The position numbers and the translations under genes are program-made. The notes under the pieces are model-generated. The model was given only the letters and a program-made list of their open reading frames with translations, searched no databases and was not told the origin of the DNA. 64,000 nucleotides of DNA from Limnohabitans radicicola (lineage in GTDB: Bacteria; Pseudomonadota; Gammaproteobacteria; Burkholderiales; Burkholderiaceae_C). Shown piece after piece: positions 1-9,705 of the stretch; position 1 is the stretch's first letter; each line of letters begins with the position of its first letter. The stretch is taken from positions 136,883 to 200,882 of the forward strand of contig NZ_JACYFT010000004.1 of assembly GCF_014837235.1 (NCBI RefSeq), given 5' to 3'.

Positions 1-1093
1 AAACCTCGGCCGCGATGGCCAGTGAACTGGTCAGCCCCGGGGACTCGATGCCCAGCAGGTTCACCAGACCGGGCACCCCGTGCTCGGCAGGCCCCTGGAT
101 CATGAAGTCAGCCGCGGCTTCGTGCGGGGCACTGATCTTGGGGCGCATGCCCGCATAGCCTGGCTGCAAGGCACCGTCTGCCAATGCAGGCCAGTACTTG
201 CGGACTTCGGCATAAAACGCATCCCCCCGGCGCGGGTCCACCTGCAGGTCGGTGGGGTCATCCACCCACTGCACGTCAGGCCCGAACTTGGCCTGCCCCC
301 CCAGGTCCAGCGTGAGGTGCACGCCCAGCCCGGCCGCTTCGGGCACGGGGTAAATCAAGCGCGAAAACGGGGCCTTGCCCGCCAGCGTGAAGTAGTTGCC
401 TTTGGCGCAATAAGCTTGAGGCAACAGGCTGTGGTCCAGCCCATCCATGCCCCGCGCCAATGCCACGGCGTTCAGCCCTGCGGCATTGACCAGCACGCGG
501 CAAGCCAGCTCGGTACCGTCTTGCGTGGTCACGCGGATCGGGTGGCTGGCAGTTCCTTGACGCACGCCGATGTGCTGCACGGGCGAAACCAGCGCCAGCA
601 GGCCGCCCGCGTTTTCCATGTCGCCTTGCAGAGCGAGCATGAGGCCATGGCTGTCCACCACGCCTGTGCTGGGCGAGAGCAGCGCCGCTTCGCAGGCCAG
701 TGCGGGCTCCAACGCCCGGGCCTCGGCGGCGCTGAGTTTTTGCAGGTCATGCACACCGTTGGCTGCGGCCTTGGCGACAATGCCGTCCAATGCCAGCACT
801 TGCTCGGGGCTCGTCGCTACGATCAGCTTGCCCAAACGCTGGTGCGCCACGCCACGCTCGGCGCAATAGGCGTAGAGCATTTGCTTGCCCTGCACGCACA
901 GCCGCGCCTTGAGCGAACCCGCCGGGTAATAAATGCCCGCGTGGATGACCTCGCTGTTGCGCGAGCTGGTGCCCGTGCCGATGGCATTTTCCGATTCCAG
1001 CACCATCACCTCGCGGCCCGACAGCGCCAGCGCACGCCCCACAGCCAGACCCACCACCCCAGCCCCGATCACCACTGCGTCAATGTGTTCCAT
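1..1093 (-). CDS. FAD-dependent oxidoreductase, L-2-hydroxyglutarate oxidase-like (partial, C-terminus beyond left edge)
   Basis: The minus-strand reading frame is open from an ATG at 1093 to position 1 and runs off the window, so the extreme C-terminus is missing. The N-terminus reads [22 protein letters not shown], a classic GxGxxG dinucleotide-binding fold. It is followed by [15 protein letters not shown], typical of the LhgO/YgaF branch of the DAO family. Near the edge the frame encodes [26 protein letters not shown], matching the conserved C-terminal region of that group. Such enzymes oxidise L-2-hydroxyglutarate or related 2-hydroxy/amino acids with FAD. The exact substrate is inferred. 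An in-frame ATG three codons upstream (1102) is an alternative start. It is divergent from the SDR gene at 1204. Confidence 0.85.
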   Translation of the reverse strand, partial: MEHIDAVVIGAGVVGLAVGRALALSGREVMVLESENAIGTGTSSRNSEVIHAGIYYPAGSLKARLCVQGKQMLYAYCAERGVAHQRLGKLIVATSPEQVLALDGIVAKAAANGVHDLQKLSAAEARALEPALACEAALLSPSTGVVDSHGLMLALQGDMENAGGLLALVSPVQHIGVRQGTASHPIRVTTQDGTELACRVLVNAAGLNAVALARGMDGLDHSLLPQAYCAKGNYFTLAGKAPFSRLIYPVPEAAGLGVHLTLDLGGQAKFGPDVQWVDDPTDLQVDPRRGDAFYAEVRKYWPALADGALQPGYAGMRPKISAPHEAAADFMIQGPAEHGVPGLVNLLGIESPGLTSSLAIAAEV

Positions 1094-1203
1094 GCCCCGC
1101 ATTGTGGCGCAGCCGTGCCCCAGCCAATCGGGTGACACACGCAGGACAGACAGCGGCACCAGGCGCAGGCAGACTGCCAGTCATTCAACCAGGAGACCGT
1201 TTC

Positions 1204-1965
1204 ATGTCGCTGTTCAACCTCAAGGGCAAAGTCGCCATCGTCACCGGATCGAGCCGGGGCATTGGCCGATCCATCGCGCACCAGCTGGCCAAGCAAGGTG
1301 CAAAAGTTGTCGTGTCCAGCCGCAAGCTGGACGCTTGCGAGGTGGTGGTCAAGGAAATCCAGGCCGCAGGCGGCGAAGCGATGGCGATTGCCGCCAGCAT
1401 TTCGAACAAGGAGCAGCTGCAAAACCTGGTCGAACAGACGCGCACAAGCTGGGGCCCCATCGACATCCTGGTGTGCAACGCAGCCACCAACCCTTATTAC
1501 GGCCCGACCACAGGGATGAGCGACGAGGTGTTCGACAAGGTCATGCGCAACAACGTGCTGTCCAACACCTGGCTGTGCACCATGGTCTACCCCGACATGA
1601 AGGCCAAGCAGGACGGCGCCATCGTGATCGTGTCGTCGATCGGCGGGCTGCACGGCTCGGCCATCATCGGGGCGTACAACATTTCCAAGGCGGCCGACAT
1701 GCAGCTGGCGCGCAACCTGGCGGTGGAATGGGGACCGGACAACATCCGCGTGAACTGCATCGCGCCGGGCCTGATCAAGACCGACTTTGCCAAGGCCCTG
1801 CACGAGGACCCGGTGCTGAGTGCCAAGTACAACAACGAGACGCCTTTGCGCCGCATGGGCGAGCCCGATGACATTGGCGGTGTGGCGGTGTTCCTCGCCA
1901 GCCCAGCTGGTCGGTATGTGACGGGGCAGACCATCGTGGCGGATGGCGGGATGATGATTCGCTGA
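1204..1965 (+). CDS. SDR family oxidoreductase
   Basis: This 253-residue protein is a classical short-chain dehydrogenase/reductase of the usual family length. It carries the cofactor motif TGSSRGIG (residues 14-21), a CNAA variant of the NNAG motif (91-94), Ser145 and the catalytic Tyr158-x3-Lys162. The C-terminus GQTIVADGG is typical of FabG-like members. It should reduce or oxidise a carbonyl/alcohol substrate with NAD(P)(H) in the cytoplasm; the substrate cannot be read from sequence. The start at 1204 follows a good AGGAG site. An upstream in-frame ATG at 1102 would overlap the divergent oxidoreductase and lacks family similarity. A palindromic element lies 16 bases after the stop. Confidence 0.88.
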   Translation: MSLFNLKGKVAIVTGSSRGIGRSIAHQLAKQGAKVVVSSRKLDACEVVVKEIQAAGGEAMAIAASISNKEQLQNLVEQTRTSWGPIDILVCNAATNPYYGPTTGMSDEVFDKVMRNNVLSNTWLCTMVYPDMKAKQDGAIVIVSSIGGLHGSAIIGAYNISKAADMQLARNLAVEWGPDNIRVNCIAPGLIKTDFAKALHEDPVLSAKYNNETPLRRMGEPDDIGGVAVFLASPAGRYVTGQTIVADGGMMIR

Positions 1966-1980
1966 GCGTTTGCGTGCTCC

Positions 1981-2056
1981 GCTGAGCACGGGGTGGGGCC
2001 GGGCGCCTCATACTGGGGTACCAGAAATCGGCGCCCGGCCCCACCCCGTACTCAGC
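1981..2056. repeat. Variable-arm palindromic element, copy A
   Basis: Two 25-base arms (1981-2005 and 2032-2056) are inverted repeats with one mismatch. They flank a 26-base core (2006-2031) that starts CCTCATACT, contains GGGGTACCAG and ends AAATCGG. The same core recurs in copy B with entirely different arms, and its two ends recur in copies C and D. It sits between the convergent SDR and sodB genes, 16 bases after the SDR stop. It has no adjoining T-run in the SDR direction, so it is not a standard terminator by itself. Confidence 0.85.
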
Positions 2057-2092
2057 TCGGTGGTTTGACCAAAAGCGAATCTTCCAAAAAGC

Positions 2093-2118
2093 AAAAAGCC
2101 CGCATCAGCGGGCTTTTT
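2093..2118 (-). terminator. Bidirectional rho-independent terminator of sodB
   Basis: An 11-base perfect stem (AAAAAGCCCGC / GCGGGCTTTTT) with loop ATCA lies 20 bases beyond the sodB stop. It has A-rich and T-rich flanks on both sides, so it can terminate sodB and probably also transcripts from the SDR side. Confidence 0.8.
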
Positions 2119-2137
2119 GGCTGGAAGGCTGCTTCGA

Positions 2138-2719
2138 TCAGGCGAAGTTGGCTTCGGCAAACGACCAGTTCACCAGTTTGTCGAGGAAGGTTTCCACGAA
2201 CTTGGGACGCAGGTTACGGTAGTCGATGTAGTAAGCGTGTTCCCACACGTCGACCGTGAGCAATGCTTTGTCGGCGGTGGTCAGGGGGGTGCCTGCAGCA
2301 CCGGTGTTGACGATGTCGACCGAGCCGTCGGCTTTCTTGACCAGCCAGGTCCAGCCGGAACCGAAGTTGCCCACGGCGCTCTTGACGAAGGCTTCCTTGA
2401 ACGCAGCGTAGCTGCCCCACTTGGCGTTGATGGCTGCGGCCAGTGCCCCTGTGGGCTCACCACCGCCTTGGGGCTTCATGCAGTTCCAGAAGAAGGTGTG
2501 GTTCCAGATCTGGGCGGCGTTGTTGTAGATGCCGCCGCTGGACTTCTTGATGATCTCTTCGAGGCTCATGCTCTCGAATTCGGTGCCTTTTTGCAGGTTG
2601 TTCAGGTTCACGACGTAAGCGTTGTGGTGCTTGCCGTGGTGGAACTCCAGGGTTTCCTGGCTGTAGTGAGGGGCCAAAGCGTCGATCGCGTAAGGCAGTG
2701 CGGGCAAGGTGTGTTCCAT
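2138..2719 (-). CDS. sodB: Superoxide dismutase, iron type
   Basis: This 193-residue enzyme has the length and sequence of iron superoxide dismutases and dismutates superoxide to oxygen and hydrogen peroxide in the cytoplasm. The predicted metal ligands are His27, His74, Asp157 (DVWEHAYY) and His161. Gln70 in AAQIWNH is the outer-sphere glutamine position expected for the Fe form rather than the Mn form. The start at 2719 is preceded by AGAGGA; an upstream in-frame ATG at 2773 would add 18 residues not expected for the family. It lies downstream of xseA on the same strand, separated by palindromic element copy B, and is followed by a strong terminator. Confidence 0.95.
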   Translation of the reverse strand: MEHTLPALPYAIDALAPHYSQETLEFHHGKHHNAYVVNLNNLQKGTEFESMSLEEIIKKSSGGIYNNAAQIWNHTFFWNCMKPQGGGEPTGALAAAINAKWGSYAAFKEAFVKSAVGNFGSGWTWLVKKADGSVDIVNTGAAGTPLTTADKALLTVDVWEHAYYIDYRNLRPKFVETFLDKLVNWSFAEANFA

Positions 2720-2816
2720 GGTGTCCTCTTGTGGGTAACTGGGTTTGAGATGACGCATTTTAGGGGAGCGCAATGCCCCTTGCGGTTTGCGGGGTCACTG
2801 AGGCTGTATCGGGGCA

Positions 2817-2890
2817 TTCGGTCAGGGCGGGGCCGGGGCTCCTCATACTGGGGTACCAGAAATCGTCGCCCCGTCCCTGCCCTGACCGAA
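2817..2890. repeat. Variable-arm palindromic element, copy B
   Basis: The arms 2817-2840 and 2866-2890 pair with about two mismatches, one being a G/T wobble. They enclose a 25-base core (2841-2865) identical to that of copy A apart from the last base. The arm sequences (TTCGGTCAGGGC...) are unrelated to those of copy A. The element begins 12 bases past the xseA stop codon, between xseA and sodB. Confidence 0.85.
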
Positions 2891-2902
2891 CGCTGTGGTA
2901 AC

Positions 2903-4273
2903 TCAGTCTTTGACCACCAACGGCACCACGCCGTCCGACAGGGTCGCCTGAACGCTTTGCCCGGGCTGAAACTGCGCCGCCTGGGTCAAGGCCTGACCTT
3001 GGTCGTCGCTCAGCCAGGCGTAGCCACGATCCAGCACGCGGTGCGGGTCTACCGACGACAGGCGCAGCGCCAAGCGCTCCAGCCGTTCGCTGCGCTGGCG
3101 GATTTGCTGTTCGCGACTGAAGTCCAGACGGTCTTGCTGGCGCTCGAGCCGATGGCGGCTGCCCGTCAACTGGTTGTGGGCACCCGCCTGCAGACGGTGT
3201 GCCAGCCGATCCAGCCACTGCTGGTGCTGCCCCAACAAAGCCTGCGGACGGCTCAGGCGGGTGGCCACGGCGTTCAAGCGCTGGGTCCGACGCTCTTGCT
3301 GGCGGGCCAAACCCACACTTAAACGCGAGGCCAGGCTGTCCAACTGCTGGGCTTGGCGGTCTTGTTGGCGCAGCAGGCCACGGGTCAGGCGGTGTTCCAG
3401 CACCGTCAAGGCCTGCAGACCCACACCCCGCTCGGTGGCGGCCATTTCAGCAGCGGCGGTGGGGGTCGGGGCACGCACATCGGCCACAAAGTCGGCGATG
3501 GTGAAATCGGTCTCGTGCCCCACGCCGCTGACGACGGGCACCGGGCTGGATGCGATCACGCGGGCCAGTTGCTCGTCGTTGAAGGCCCAGAGGTCTTCCA
3601 TCGAGCCGCCGCCGCGCACCAGCAAGATCACGTCCACCGGGGGGCTGAGCGGGTTGTCTTCGGCTGTGAGGGCGTACATCTGCTGCAGGGCTTGCACCAG
3701 CGTGGGTGCGGCGCCCACGCCTTGCACCAGCGCGGGGGCCATCAGCACCGGGATGTGCGGCACGCGCCGCTGCAAGGCCGTCACCACATCGTGCCAAGCA
3801 GCTGCGCCGAGCGAGGTGACCACGCCAATGGCGCGCGGCTGGCTGGACAGCTCCCGTTTGTGGGCAGGGTCGAACAGACCCTCGCCTTCGAGCTTGGCCT
3901 TGAGGCGCAGGAACTGCTCGAACAAGGCGCCTTGCCCGGCCCGCTCCATCGACTCGACGACCAGTTGCAGGTCACCCCGGGCTTCGTACACGCCCAGGCG
4001 GCCACGGACCTCGACCAGCTCGCCATCACGCGGCGAGAAGTCCATCAGGCTGGCGGCGCGGCGGAACATGGCGCAGCGGATCTGGCCCGACTCGTCCTTG
4101 AGCGAAAAATAACAATGCCCGCTGGCGGCGCGTGAAAAGCCCGAAACCTCGCCCCGCACCGTGACCGGATTGAAACGGGCGTCCAGCGTGTCAGCCACGG
4201 CGCGGCACAGCGCCGAGACCGTCCAGGCGCGTGGCGTCAAATCGGGACCGGAGGCCATCAAGCGTGATTCCAT
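2903..4273 (-). CDS. xseA: Exodeoxyribonuclease VII large subunit
   Basis: XseA pairs with several XseB subunits to degrade single-stranded DNA from both ends, acting in mismatch repair and recombination. The N-terminal part (LTPRAWTVSALCRAVADTLDARF..GEVSGFSRAASGHCYFSLKDE) is the OB-fold DNA-binding domain. The central region contains RAIGVVTSLGAAAWHDV, DVILLVRGGGSMEDLWAFNDE and PVVSGVGHETDFTIADFVAD..APTPTAAAE, all hallmark XseA motifs. The C-terminal third is a long Gln/Arg/Leu-rich coiled coil. From ATG 4273 the protein is 456 residues, typical for the family. Further in-frame starts up to 4408 exist (4309 has a plausible Shine-Dalgarno), so the N-terminus is uncertain. No xseB is adjacent. 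Confidence 0.95.
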   Translation of the reverse strand: MESRLMASGPDLTPRAWTVSALCRAVADTLDARFNPVTVRGEVSGFSRAASGHCYFSLKDESGQIRCAMFRRAASLMDFSPRDGELVEVRGRLGVYEARGDLQLVVESMERAGQGALFEQFLRLKAKLEGEGLFDPAHKRELSSQPRAIGVVTSLGAAAWHDVVTALQRRVPHIPVLMAPALVQGVGAAPTLVQALQQMYALTAEDNPLSPPVDVILLVRGGGSMEDLWAFNDEQLARVIASSPVPVVSGVGHETDFTIADFVADVRAPTPTAAAEMAATERGVGLQALTVLEHRLTRGLLRQQDRQAQQLDSLASRLSVGLARQQERRTQRLNAVATRLSRPQALLGQHQQWLDRLAHRLQAGAHNQLTGSRHRLERQQDRLDFSREQQIRQRSERLERLALRLSSVDPHRVLDRGYAWLSDDQGQALTQAAQFQPGQSVQATLSDGVVPLVVKD

Positions 4274-4629
4274 GGGTGTTTCACGGCCATTTGGCTCGCC
4301 AGAGCGCATGTTCTCATTCCAAGTACTCCACAGAAGTTCCCCACCGGTTTGCATGTTTCCCAAAGCCAGAACGGGCTTGCGGGAAAACTTGTAAGCCATT
4401 GATTTCAAATAAGTTTTTCACGATCAAAACCAAGATTTAAGATCAATTTTGAAAACCAAGGCATTGAAAAAATCAAAAAAATCAAAGTTCTTCACAAAGT
4501 TATCCACACCTTGACAGGCCCCAAACAACGCCCGTGCGCCGCGCGGGCCGTGGGGGATAATTCCACCCTGTCTGATGTGCACTGGGCATCATACCCAGCA
4601 CCCGCTCCATCCCACCACACACACTGCCC
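4274..4629. other. Intergenic region, AT-rich segment and one perfect DnaA box
   Basis: This gap separates the divergent xseA and lpxK genes. Bases 4395-4500 are unusually AT-rich for this genome. They end in a perfect DnaA-box match TTATCCACA at 4500-4508. No open frame with coding character is visible. The region presumably holds the promoters of both neighbours, but I cannot assign -35/-10 boxes with confidence. Confidence 0.5.
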
Positions 4630-5649
4630 ATGCCCCGACCCGTTCACCAATGGCTGCCCGAGCAATGGCTGGGCCGTGGGCTGGCTGTGCAGTGCCTGCG
4701 ACCGGTGTCCTGGATCTACGGCGCCCTGGCTTGGGCCAGACGGCTGGCTTACCGCCAAGGCTGGCTGGCCTCTCAGCGGGTCGAGGCCACCGTGATCGTG
4801 GTCGGCAATGTGGTGGCGGGCGGTGCGGGCAAAACGCCCACCACCATCGTTCTGGTGCAACACCTCTTGCAACGCGGCTGGACCGTGGGCGTGGTCTCTC
4901 GCGGCCACGGCCGCCAAACCACCGACACCCGACCCGTGCTGGCACACAGCACACCAACCCTGGTGGGCGATGAACCCCTGCTGATCGCTCAGGCCACGGG
5001 CGTGCCCGTCTGGGTGGGGGCGTCGCGCGCCGAAGCGGCCCGCCAGCTGCTGCAGGCCCACCCAGGCACGCAGATCGTTGTTTGCGACGACGGCCTGCAG
5101 CACCTGGCGCTGGCACGTGACATCGAGATCTGCGTCATGGACGAACGCGGCGTGGGCAACGGCTGCCTGCTGCCTGCCGGCCCCTTGCGCGAGCCCTGGC
5201 CACGCCAAGTGGATTTGCTGCTGCACACGGGTCCGTCGGCCATGGCTGACGGCTTTCATGCGCAACGCCAACTGGCCGACTGGGCCGTGCGCGCCAATGG
5301 CGATCGGGTGGCCCTGGCCAGTCTTCAAGGCCACGCGGTGGACGCCGTGGCTGGGCTGGCCCGGCCTGAAGCCTTTTTTGGCATGCTGCGCGCCACGGGC
5401 CTGCAACTGGCCCAAACCCATGCCCTGCCCGACCACGCCAACTTTGCCGATTGGCCTACCGCTGCTTTGCAGCGCCCCCTGCTGTGCACCGAAAAGGACG
5501 CGGCCAAGCTCTGGCTGCGCCAGCCTGAGGCCCTGGCTGTGCCGCTGCAACTGGACATCGAGCCGGGCTTTTGGACAGCGCTCGACGCCTTGCTGGCCGA
5601 GCGCGCAGGCAGCCCGGTATCATCGACCCATGGACAACAAACTGCTTGA
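4630..5649 (+). CDS. lpxK: Tetraacyldisaccharide 4'-kinase
   Basis: LpxK phosphorylates the 4' position of the lipid A disaccharide precursor at the inner membrane. The 339-residue protein has an N-terminal membrane-associating helix and the Walker A motif [13 protein letters not shown] (residues 59-71). It continues with [37 protein letters not shown] and CTEKDAAKL, all characteristic of the family. It leads an operon with a Trm112-like protein, whose start lies inside the lpxK 3' end, kdsB and probably adk. Lipid A and Kdo synthesis are thus co-encoded. The exbB/exbD pair that precedes lpxK in several relatives is absent here. Confidence 0.93.
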   Translation: MPRPVHQWLPEQWLGRGLAVQCLRPVSWIYGALAWARRLAYRQGWLASQRVEATVIVVGNVVAGGAGKTPTTIVLVQHLLQRGWTVGVVSRGHGRQTTDTRPVLAHSTPTLVGDEPLLIAQATGVPVWVGASRAEAARQLLQAHPGTQIVVCDDGLQHLALARDIEICVMDERGVGNGCLLPAGPLREPWPRQVDLLLHTGPSAMADGFHAQRQLADWAVRANGDRVALASLQGHAVDAVAGLARPEAFFGMLRATGLQLAQTHALPDHANFADWPTAALQRPLLCTEKDAAKLWLRQPEALAVPLQLDIEPGFWTALDALLAERAGSPVSSTHGQQTA

Positions 5650-5836
5650 ATTGCTGGTCTGCCCGGTCACCAAAGGGCCGCTGGACTTTGACCGCGAACG
5701 CCAGGAGCTGCTCTCGCGCAGCGCCCGTCTGGCCTACCCCGTGCGCAATGGCATCCCGATCCTGCTGGAAAACGAAGCCCGCACCCTGAGCGACGAAGAA
5801 ATCGAAAAGCTCGCGGCCCTGCGACCCGCCATCTGA
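5630..5836 (+). CDS. Trm112 family protein (YcaR-like)
   Basis: This 68-residue protein starts [23 protein letters not shown] and contains [17 protein letters not shown], the signature of the small Trm112/YcaR (UPF0434) family. Only one cysteine is present in the N-terminal CPxxKG motif, so the zinc-binding cysteines of the eukaryotic Trm112 are not conserved. The ATG overlaps the last 20 bases of lpxK in another frame, suggesting translational coupling, and kdsB follows within 11 bases. The lpxK-ycaR-kdsB order is conserved in many proteobacteria. The molecular role in bacteria is not settled. Confidence 0.9.
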   Translation: MDNKLLELLVCPVTKGPLDFDRERQELLSRSARLAYPVRNGIPILLENEARTLSDEEIEKLAALRPAI

Positions 5837-5846
5837 AGGGGCAGCC

Positions 5847-6605
5847 GTGGACTTCACCGTCATCATCCCGGCGCGCATGGCGTCGAGCCGCCTGCCTGAC
5901 AAACCGCTGGCCGACATCGCCGGTCTGCCCATGGTGGTGCGCGTGGCGCAGCGCGCGGCGCAGTCCCAGGCCCGCCAAGTGGTGGTGGCCGCAGACGATG
6001 ACCGCATCGTGACGGCCTGCGAGGCCCACGGCGTGCAAGCCATCCTCACGCGGCAGGACCATGTGAGCGGCAGCGACCGCCTGGCCGAAGCTTGCCAGCT
6101 GCTGAACCTGAACGGCGACGCGCTGGTGGTCAACGTGCAAGGCGACGAGCCGCTGATCCCGCCCGAATTGATCAACGACGTGGCCCGCGTGCTGGCCGAG
6201 CGCCCCGGAGCCAGCATGGGCACCGCAGCGCACGCCATCCACGAATTGAGCGAATTCAACAACCCCAATGTGGTCAAGGTGGTGATGGACGCGCGCCAGA
6301 TGGCGCTGTACTTCAGCCGCGCCCCGATCCCGTGGTGGCGCGACGGCCAGGCGGCTGAAGGCTTCAAGGCCCTGCCTTCGCCTGCGCCACTGCGCCACAT
6401 CGGCATCTACAGCTACCGCGCGAGCTTTTTGCAGCAGTTCCCGCTGCTACCACCTGCGCCCATCGAGACACTCGAATCGCTGGAGCAGCTGCGCGCCCTG
6501 TGGCACGGCCACCGCATTGCGGTGCATGTGAGCGATGCAGCCCCCGGCCCGGGGGTGGACACCCCTGAAGACCTGGCCCGCGTGCGCCGCCTGTTGTCCG
6601 CGTGA
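5847..6605 (+). CDS. kdsB: 3-deoxy-manno-octulosonate cytidylyltransferase (CMP-Kdo synthetase)
   Basis: KdsB activates Kdo with CTP to form CMP-Kdo for the inner core of lipopolysaccharide. The 252-residue protein begins with the nucleotide-binding signature [21 protein letters not shown]. It then shows [31 protein letters not shown] and HIGIYSYR, all KdsB motifs. It starts with GTG at 5847, preceded by AAGGGGCAG, so a non-ATG start is well supported. It is part of the lpxK operon. Confidence 0.95.
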   Translation: MDFTVIIPARMASSRLPDKPLADIAGLPMVVRVAQRAAQSQARQVVVAADDDRIVTACEAHGVQAILTRQDHVSGSDRLAEACQLLNLNGDALVVNVQGDEPLIPPELINDVARVLAERPGASMGTAAHAIHELSEFNNPNVVKVVMDARQMALYFSRAPIPWWRDGQAAEGFKALPSPAPLRHIGIYSYRASFLQQFPLLPPAPIETLESLEQLRALWHGHRIAVHVSDAAPGPGVDTPEDLARVRRLLSA

Positions 6606-6677
6606 CGGGCCGTAAGCCAGTTTAGGGACTCGCGTGATATTCTCGAATCCATCTGTCGGGCTCGCCTGACGCAATAA

Positions 6678-7358
<681 letters not shown>

Positions 7359-7382
7359 TCTTTTTCAGCGCACGCCAAAGAC

Positions 7383-7410
7383 AAAGCCCCGCTGTGCGGG
7401 GCTTTGTTGT
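7383..7410 (+). terminator. Rho-independent terminator after adk
   Basis: The stem AAAGCCCCGC / GCGGGGCTTT with a short TGT-type loop is followed by GTTGTTT. It lies between convergent adk and the asparaginase gene and may serve both. Confidence 0.75.
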
Positions 7411-7418
7411 TTCTGGCC

Positions 7419-8384
7419 TCACGCCATCAGATCCAACAACAAGCTCACCCCGGCCTTGTACGCATTGAGCCCCAACGGGGTCAAAGCCAGAGCTGCAGGC
7501 TGCCCAACGATCTGACCTTCGGCGCAGCGGGTGGTCAGGCGCACGGCCACACCCTGCGCTTGGGCCTCAGCCAGTGCGTTCAGCAGGCTTTGGTGAACGG
7601 TGCCGTTGCCCGTGCCTGCCACCACCAGACCCTTCACACCCGCAGCCACCAAGGCGCGCACCTGCCGCGCATCGGCCCCTGCGTGGCTGTGCAGCACCTC
7701 GACCCAAGGCCAGTCGGCGGCAGGCCGTGCCAGGACCTTGCTGGCATGGGCGTGCGGCTCGGGCGCATGGCACGGGCCTGACCAGCGCACCTGCCCTTGC
7801 TCCACCCAACCCAGTGGGCCTGCCTCGCCTGAGCTGAAGGCGTCAAGCCGATAGGGGTGGACTTTTTGCACTTCTCGGGCGCTGTGGATGCGACCGGCGC
7901 ACACGGCCAGTACGCCTTGTGCCTGGGGGTGGTGCGCGACGGTCAGCGCGTCCAGCAGGTTTTGCGGGCCGTCGGGCGCCAGAGCCGTGGCCGGGCGCAT
8001 GGCGCAGGTCAGCACCACCGGCTTGGCAGCGTGCAGCACCTGTTGCAAGAACCACGCCGTTTCTTCGAGCGTGTCGGTCCCGTGGGTGATGACGATGCCG
8101 CCCACCTCAGGCTGCGCCAGCCAGTGCTGGCAACGCAGCGCCAGCCGCTGCCAAGTGGCGTGGTCCATGTCCTTGCTGTCGAGTTGGGCGACTTGTTCTA
8201 CCTGCAGCGTGTCACCGCCCAGTACCTGATCAACGCCCGGCAAGGCCGACATGAGCTGCGCCACGCCCAGCTGGGCGGCGGTGTAAGCCGTGTGGTCAGA
8301 CACGCTGGCTGCCGTGCCCGCGATGGTGCCGCCTGTGCCCAAAACGACCCATTGTTTGATTTTTTTTGACTGAACCACTTGCAC
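7419..8384 (-). CDS. Asparaginase
   Basis: This predicted L-asparaginase hydrolyses asparagine to aspartate and ammonia. The 321-residue protein carries both catalytic signatures: TGGTIAG (residues 17-23, nucleophile Thr20) and HGTDTLEE (101-108). No convincing signal peptide precedes the first motif, so a cytoplasmic enzyme is more likely than a periplasmic one. The start is a GTG at 8384 with only a weak Shine-Dalgarno; it is the first start compatible with the family N-terminus, but not certain. It diverges from lexA with 75 bases between the start codons, so its promoter overlaps the LexA boxes and SOS repression of this gene is possible. Confidence 0.88.
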   Translation of the reverse strand: MQVVQSKKIKQWVVLGTGGTIAGTAASVSDHTAYTAAQLGVAQLMSALPGVDQVLGGDTLQVEQVAQLDSKDMDHATWQRLALRCQHWLAQPEVGGIVITHGTDTLEETAWFLQQVLHAAKPVVLTCAMRPATALAPDGPQNLLDALTVAHHPQAQGVLAVCAGRIHSAREVQKVHPYRLDAFSSGEAGPLGWVEQGQVRWSGPCHAPEPHAHASKVLARPAADWPWVEVLHSHAGADARQVRALVAAGVKGLVVAGTGNGTVHQSLLNALAEAQAQGVAVRLTTRCAEGQIVGQPAALALTPLGLNAYKAGVSLLLDLMA

Positions 8385-8395
8385 AATCCCAAAAG

Positions 8396-8443
8396 CTGGT
8401 TAAAAATACAGTTACTGGATAAAAAAACATGTTTATCCAGTCC
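8396..8443. promoter_or_regulatory. LexA operator region (two LexA-box-like sites) upstream of lexA
   Basis: CTGG-N8-ACAG at 8396-8411 differs by one base from the CTGT-N8-ACAG consensus. CTGG-N8-ACAT at 8415-8430 is a weaker second site. The second site also forms the left half of a 10-base inverted repeat (ACTGGATAAA...TTTATCCAGT, 8414-8441). Their position 20-60 bases before lexA is what autoregulation requires, and the asparaginase start is only 12 bases away on the other side. Confidence 0.7.
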
Positions 8444-8459
8444 CCGAGAGGAACCCACC

Positions 8460-9131
8460 ATGTCCGACAGCCCCAAACTGACACCTCGCCAGCAAGAGAT
8501 CCTGGAACTGATCCAGAACACCATTGCCACCACCGGTGCCCCCCCCACGCGTGCAGAAATCTCCAACACGCTGGGCTTCAAGTCGGCCAACGCCGCTGAA
8601 GAGCACCTCAAGGCACTGGCCCGCAAAGGCGTGATCGAACTGGTCAGCGGCACCTCTCGCGGCATCCGCCTCAAGGGCAGCTCGCGCAGCACGCTGCGCA
8701 ACTCGTCCGACCTGTTCAGCCTGGCCTTGCCAGGGCTGGCCCAGTTGAGCTTGCCCCTGGTCGGCCGCGTGGCTGCCGGTTCGCCCATTCTCGCCCAGGA
8801 ACACGTGGACCGGACCTACCACGTCGAAAGCAGTCTGTTCAGCGAACAGCCCGATTATTTGCTGCGCGTGCGGGGCATGTCGATGCGCGACGCCGGCATC
8901 ATGGACGGCGACCTGCTGGCCGTCAAAGCCACCAAGGAAGTTCGCAACGGTCAGATCGTGGTGGCCCGTCTGGGTGAAGAAGTCACCGTCAAGCGCCTGC
9001 GCAAGACGGCCAACCTGATCGAGCTGCTGCCCGAGAACCCCGATTACCAAACCATTGTGGTCAACCCCGAAGAGCCTTTCGACATCGAAGGTCTGGCCGT
9101 GGGCCTGATCCGCAACACGCTCTTGATGTAA
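8460..9131 (+). CDS. lexA: SOS regulon repressor LexA
   Basis: LexA represses DNA-damage genes and self-cleaves when RecA is activated. The 223-residue protein has an N-terminal winged helix ([34 protein letters not shown]) and the Ala106-Gly107 cleavage site in VGRVAAGSP. The catalytic Ser141 ([10 protein letters not shown]) and Lys178 (VTVKRL) form the self-cleavage dyad. The ATG at 8460 follows GAGAGGAACC; an upstream in-frame ATG at 8379 would read through the operator and is rejected. LexA-box-like sites lie directly upstream, implying autorepression. Confidence 0.97.
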   Translation: MSDSPKLTPRQQEILELIQNTIATTGAPPTRAEISNTLGFKSANAAEEHLKALARKGVIELVSGTSRGIRLKGSSRSTLRNSSDLFSLALPGLAQLSLPLVGRVAAGSPILAQEHVDRTYHVESSLFSEQPDYLLRVRGMSMRDAGIMDGDLLAVKATKEVRNGQIVVARLGEEVTVKRLRKTANLIELLPENPDYQTIVVNPEEPFDIEGLAVGLIRNTLLM

Positions 9132-9138
9132 AAACCCT

Positions 9139-9205
9139 GCCGCTGGCATCAGGTGGCGGGCGCTGCTCCTCCTCTGGGTCAGCCCTGATGCCAAGCGGCT
9201 TTTTC
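9139..9205 (+). terminator. Probable terminator after lexA
   Basis: A 15-16 base stem (GCCGCT-GGCATCAGG / CCTGATGCCAAGCGGC, one bulge) encloses a loop of about 30 bases and is followed by a T5 tract. The large loop makes it less certain than the other terminators here. Confidence 0.55.
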
Positions 9206-9253
9206 TGTCAATCCTGCCTGTGTCCAACCTCATGATTTTCTGAAAGGTTTCAC

Positions 9254-9601
9254 ATGGGAATCGCTCTGCTCACCTTCTCCACCCTGTTCCAGGGTCTGTC
9301 GTCTTTGCAACGCGCTGCGGCTCCGGCCCCTGCGGCGCGCCAGACCAATCGCGCCAGCGTTTTCAGCAGCGGTCGCCCAGCCCGCGCCAGCAGCCCCTTC
9401 CACCGCGCCGCCAGCGCATCGGCTCTGGCAGCCCGGCCAACACGCCCAGCGGCCAGCACACCTTTGCGCGTGGTCCGCTTGTCCGAAGGCGGCGAACGCC
9501 CAAATTCGGCCGGGCGCATGGTGATCTCTGGCCGCATGGCGGACGTCTGCGCCGAGCTGGACCGACTGGCGGCCCGCGAAGCGGCTGCACTCGGCCACTG
9601 A
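9254..9601 (+). CDS. Small conserved hypothetical protein downstream of lexA
   Basis: I do not recognise a named family for this 115-residue protein. Residues 1-70 are rich in Ala, Pro, Arg and Ser and look disordered, after a short hydrophobic start (MGIALLTFSTLFQGLSSLQ). The last 40 residues are better defined: LRVVRLSEGGERPNSAGRMVISGRMADVCAELDRLAAREAA, ending in an amphipathic helix. It lies 122 bases after lexA, where some gammaproteobacteria carry the division inhibitor sulA, but no SulA-like sequence is seen. An AAAGG site is suitably spaced before the ATG. The coding call rests on open length, start context and the ordered C-terminal segment. Confidence 0.6.
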   Translation: MGIALLTFSTLFQGLSSLQRAAAPAPAARQTNRASVFSSGRPARASSPFHRAASASALAARPTRPAASTPLRVVRLSEGGERPNSAGRMVISGRMADVCAELDRLAAREAAALGH

Positions 9602-9705
9602 CCTGCCGATCCGGGCGACGGCCTGAAGCCGGGCCCCAAGCCGCCCAATTCAAAAACACGCAGCCGCACGGCTGTGCAGGGTCTGCGTCAAGGCACAATG
9701 GAGGG

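Noticed and set aside
4511..4561. TTGACA and GATAAT upstream of lpxK as a sigma-70 promoter
   Set aside because: The two boxes are about 39 bases apart, far from the 16-18 base spacing required, so they do not form one promoter.
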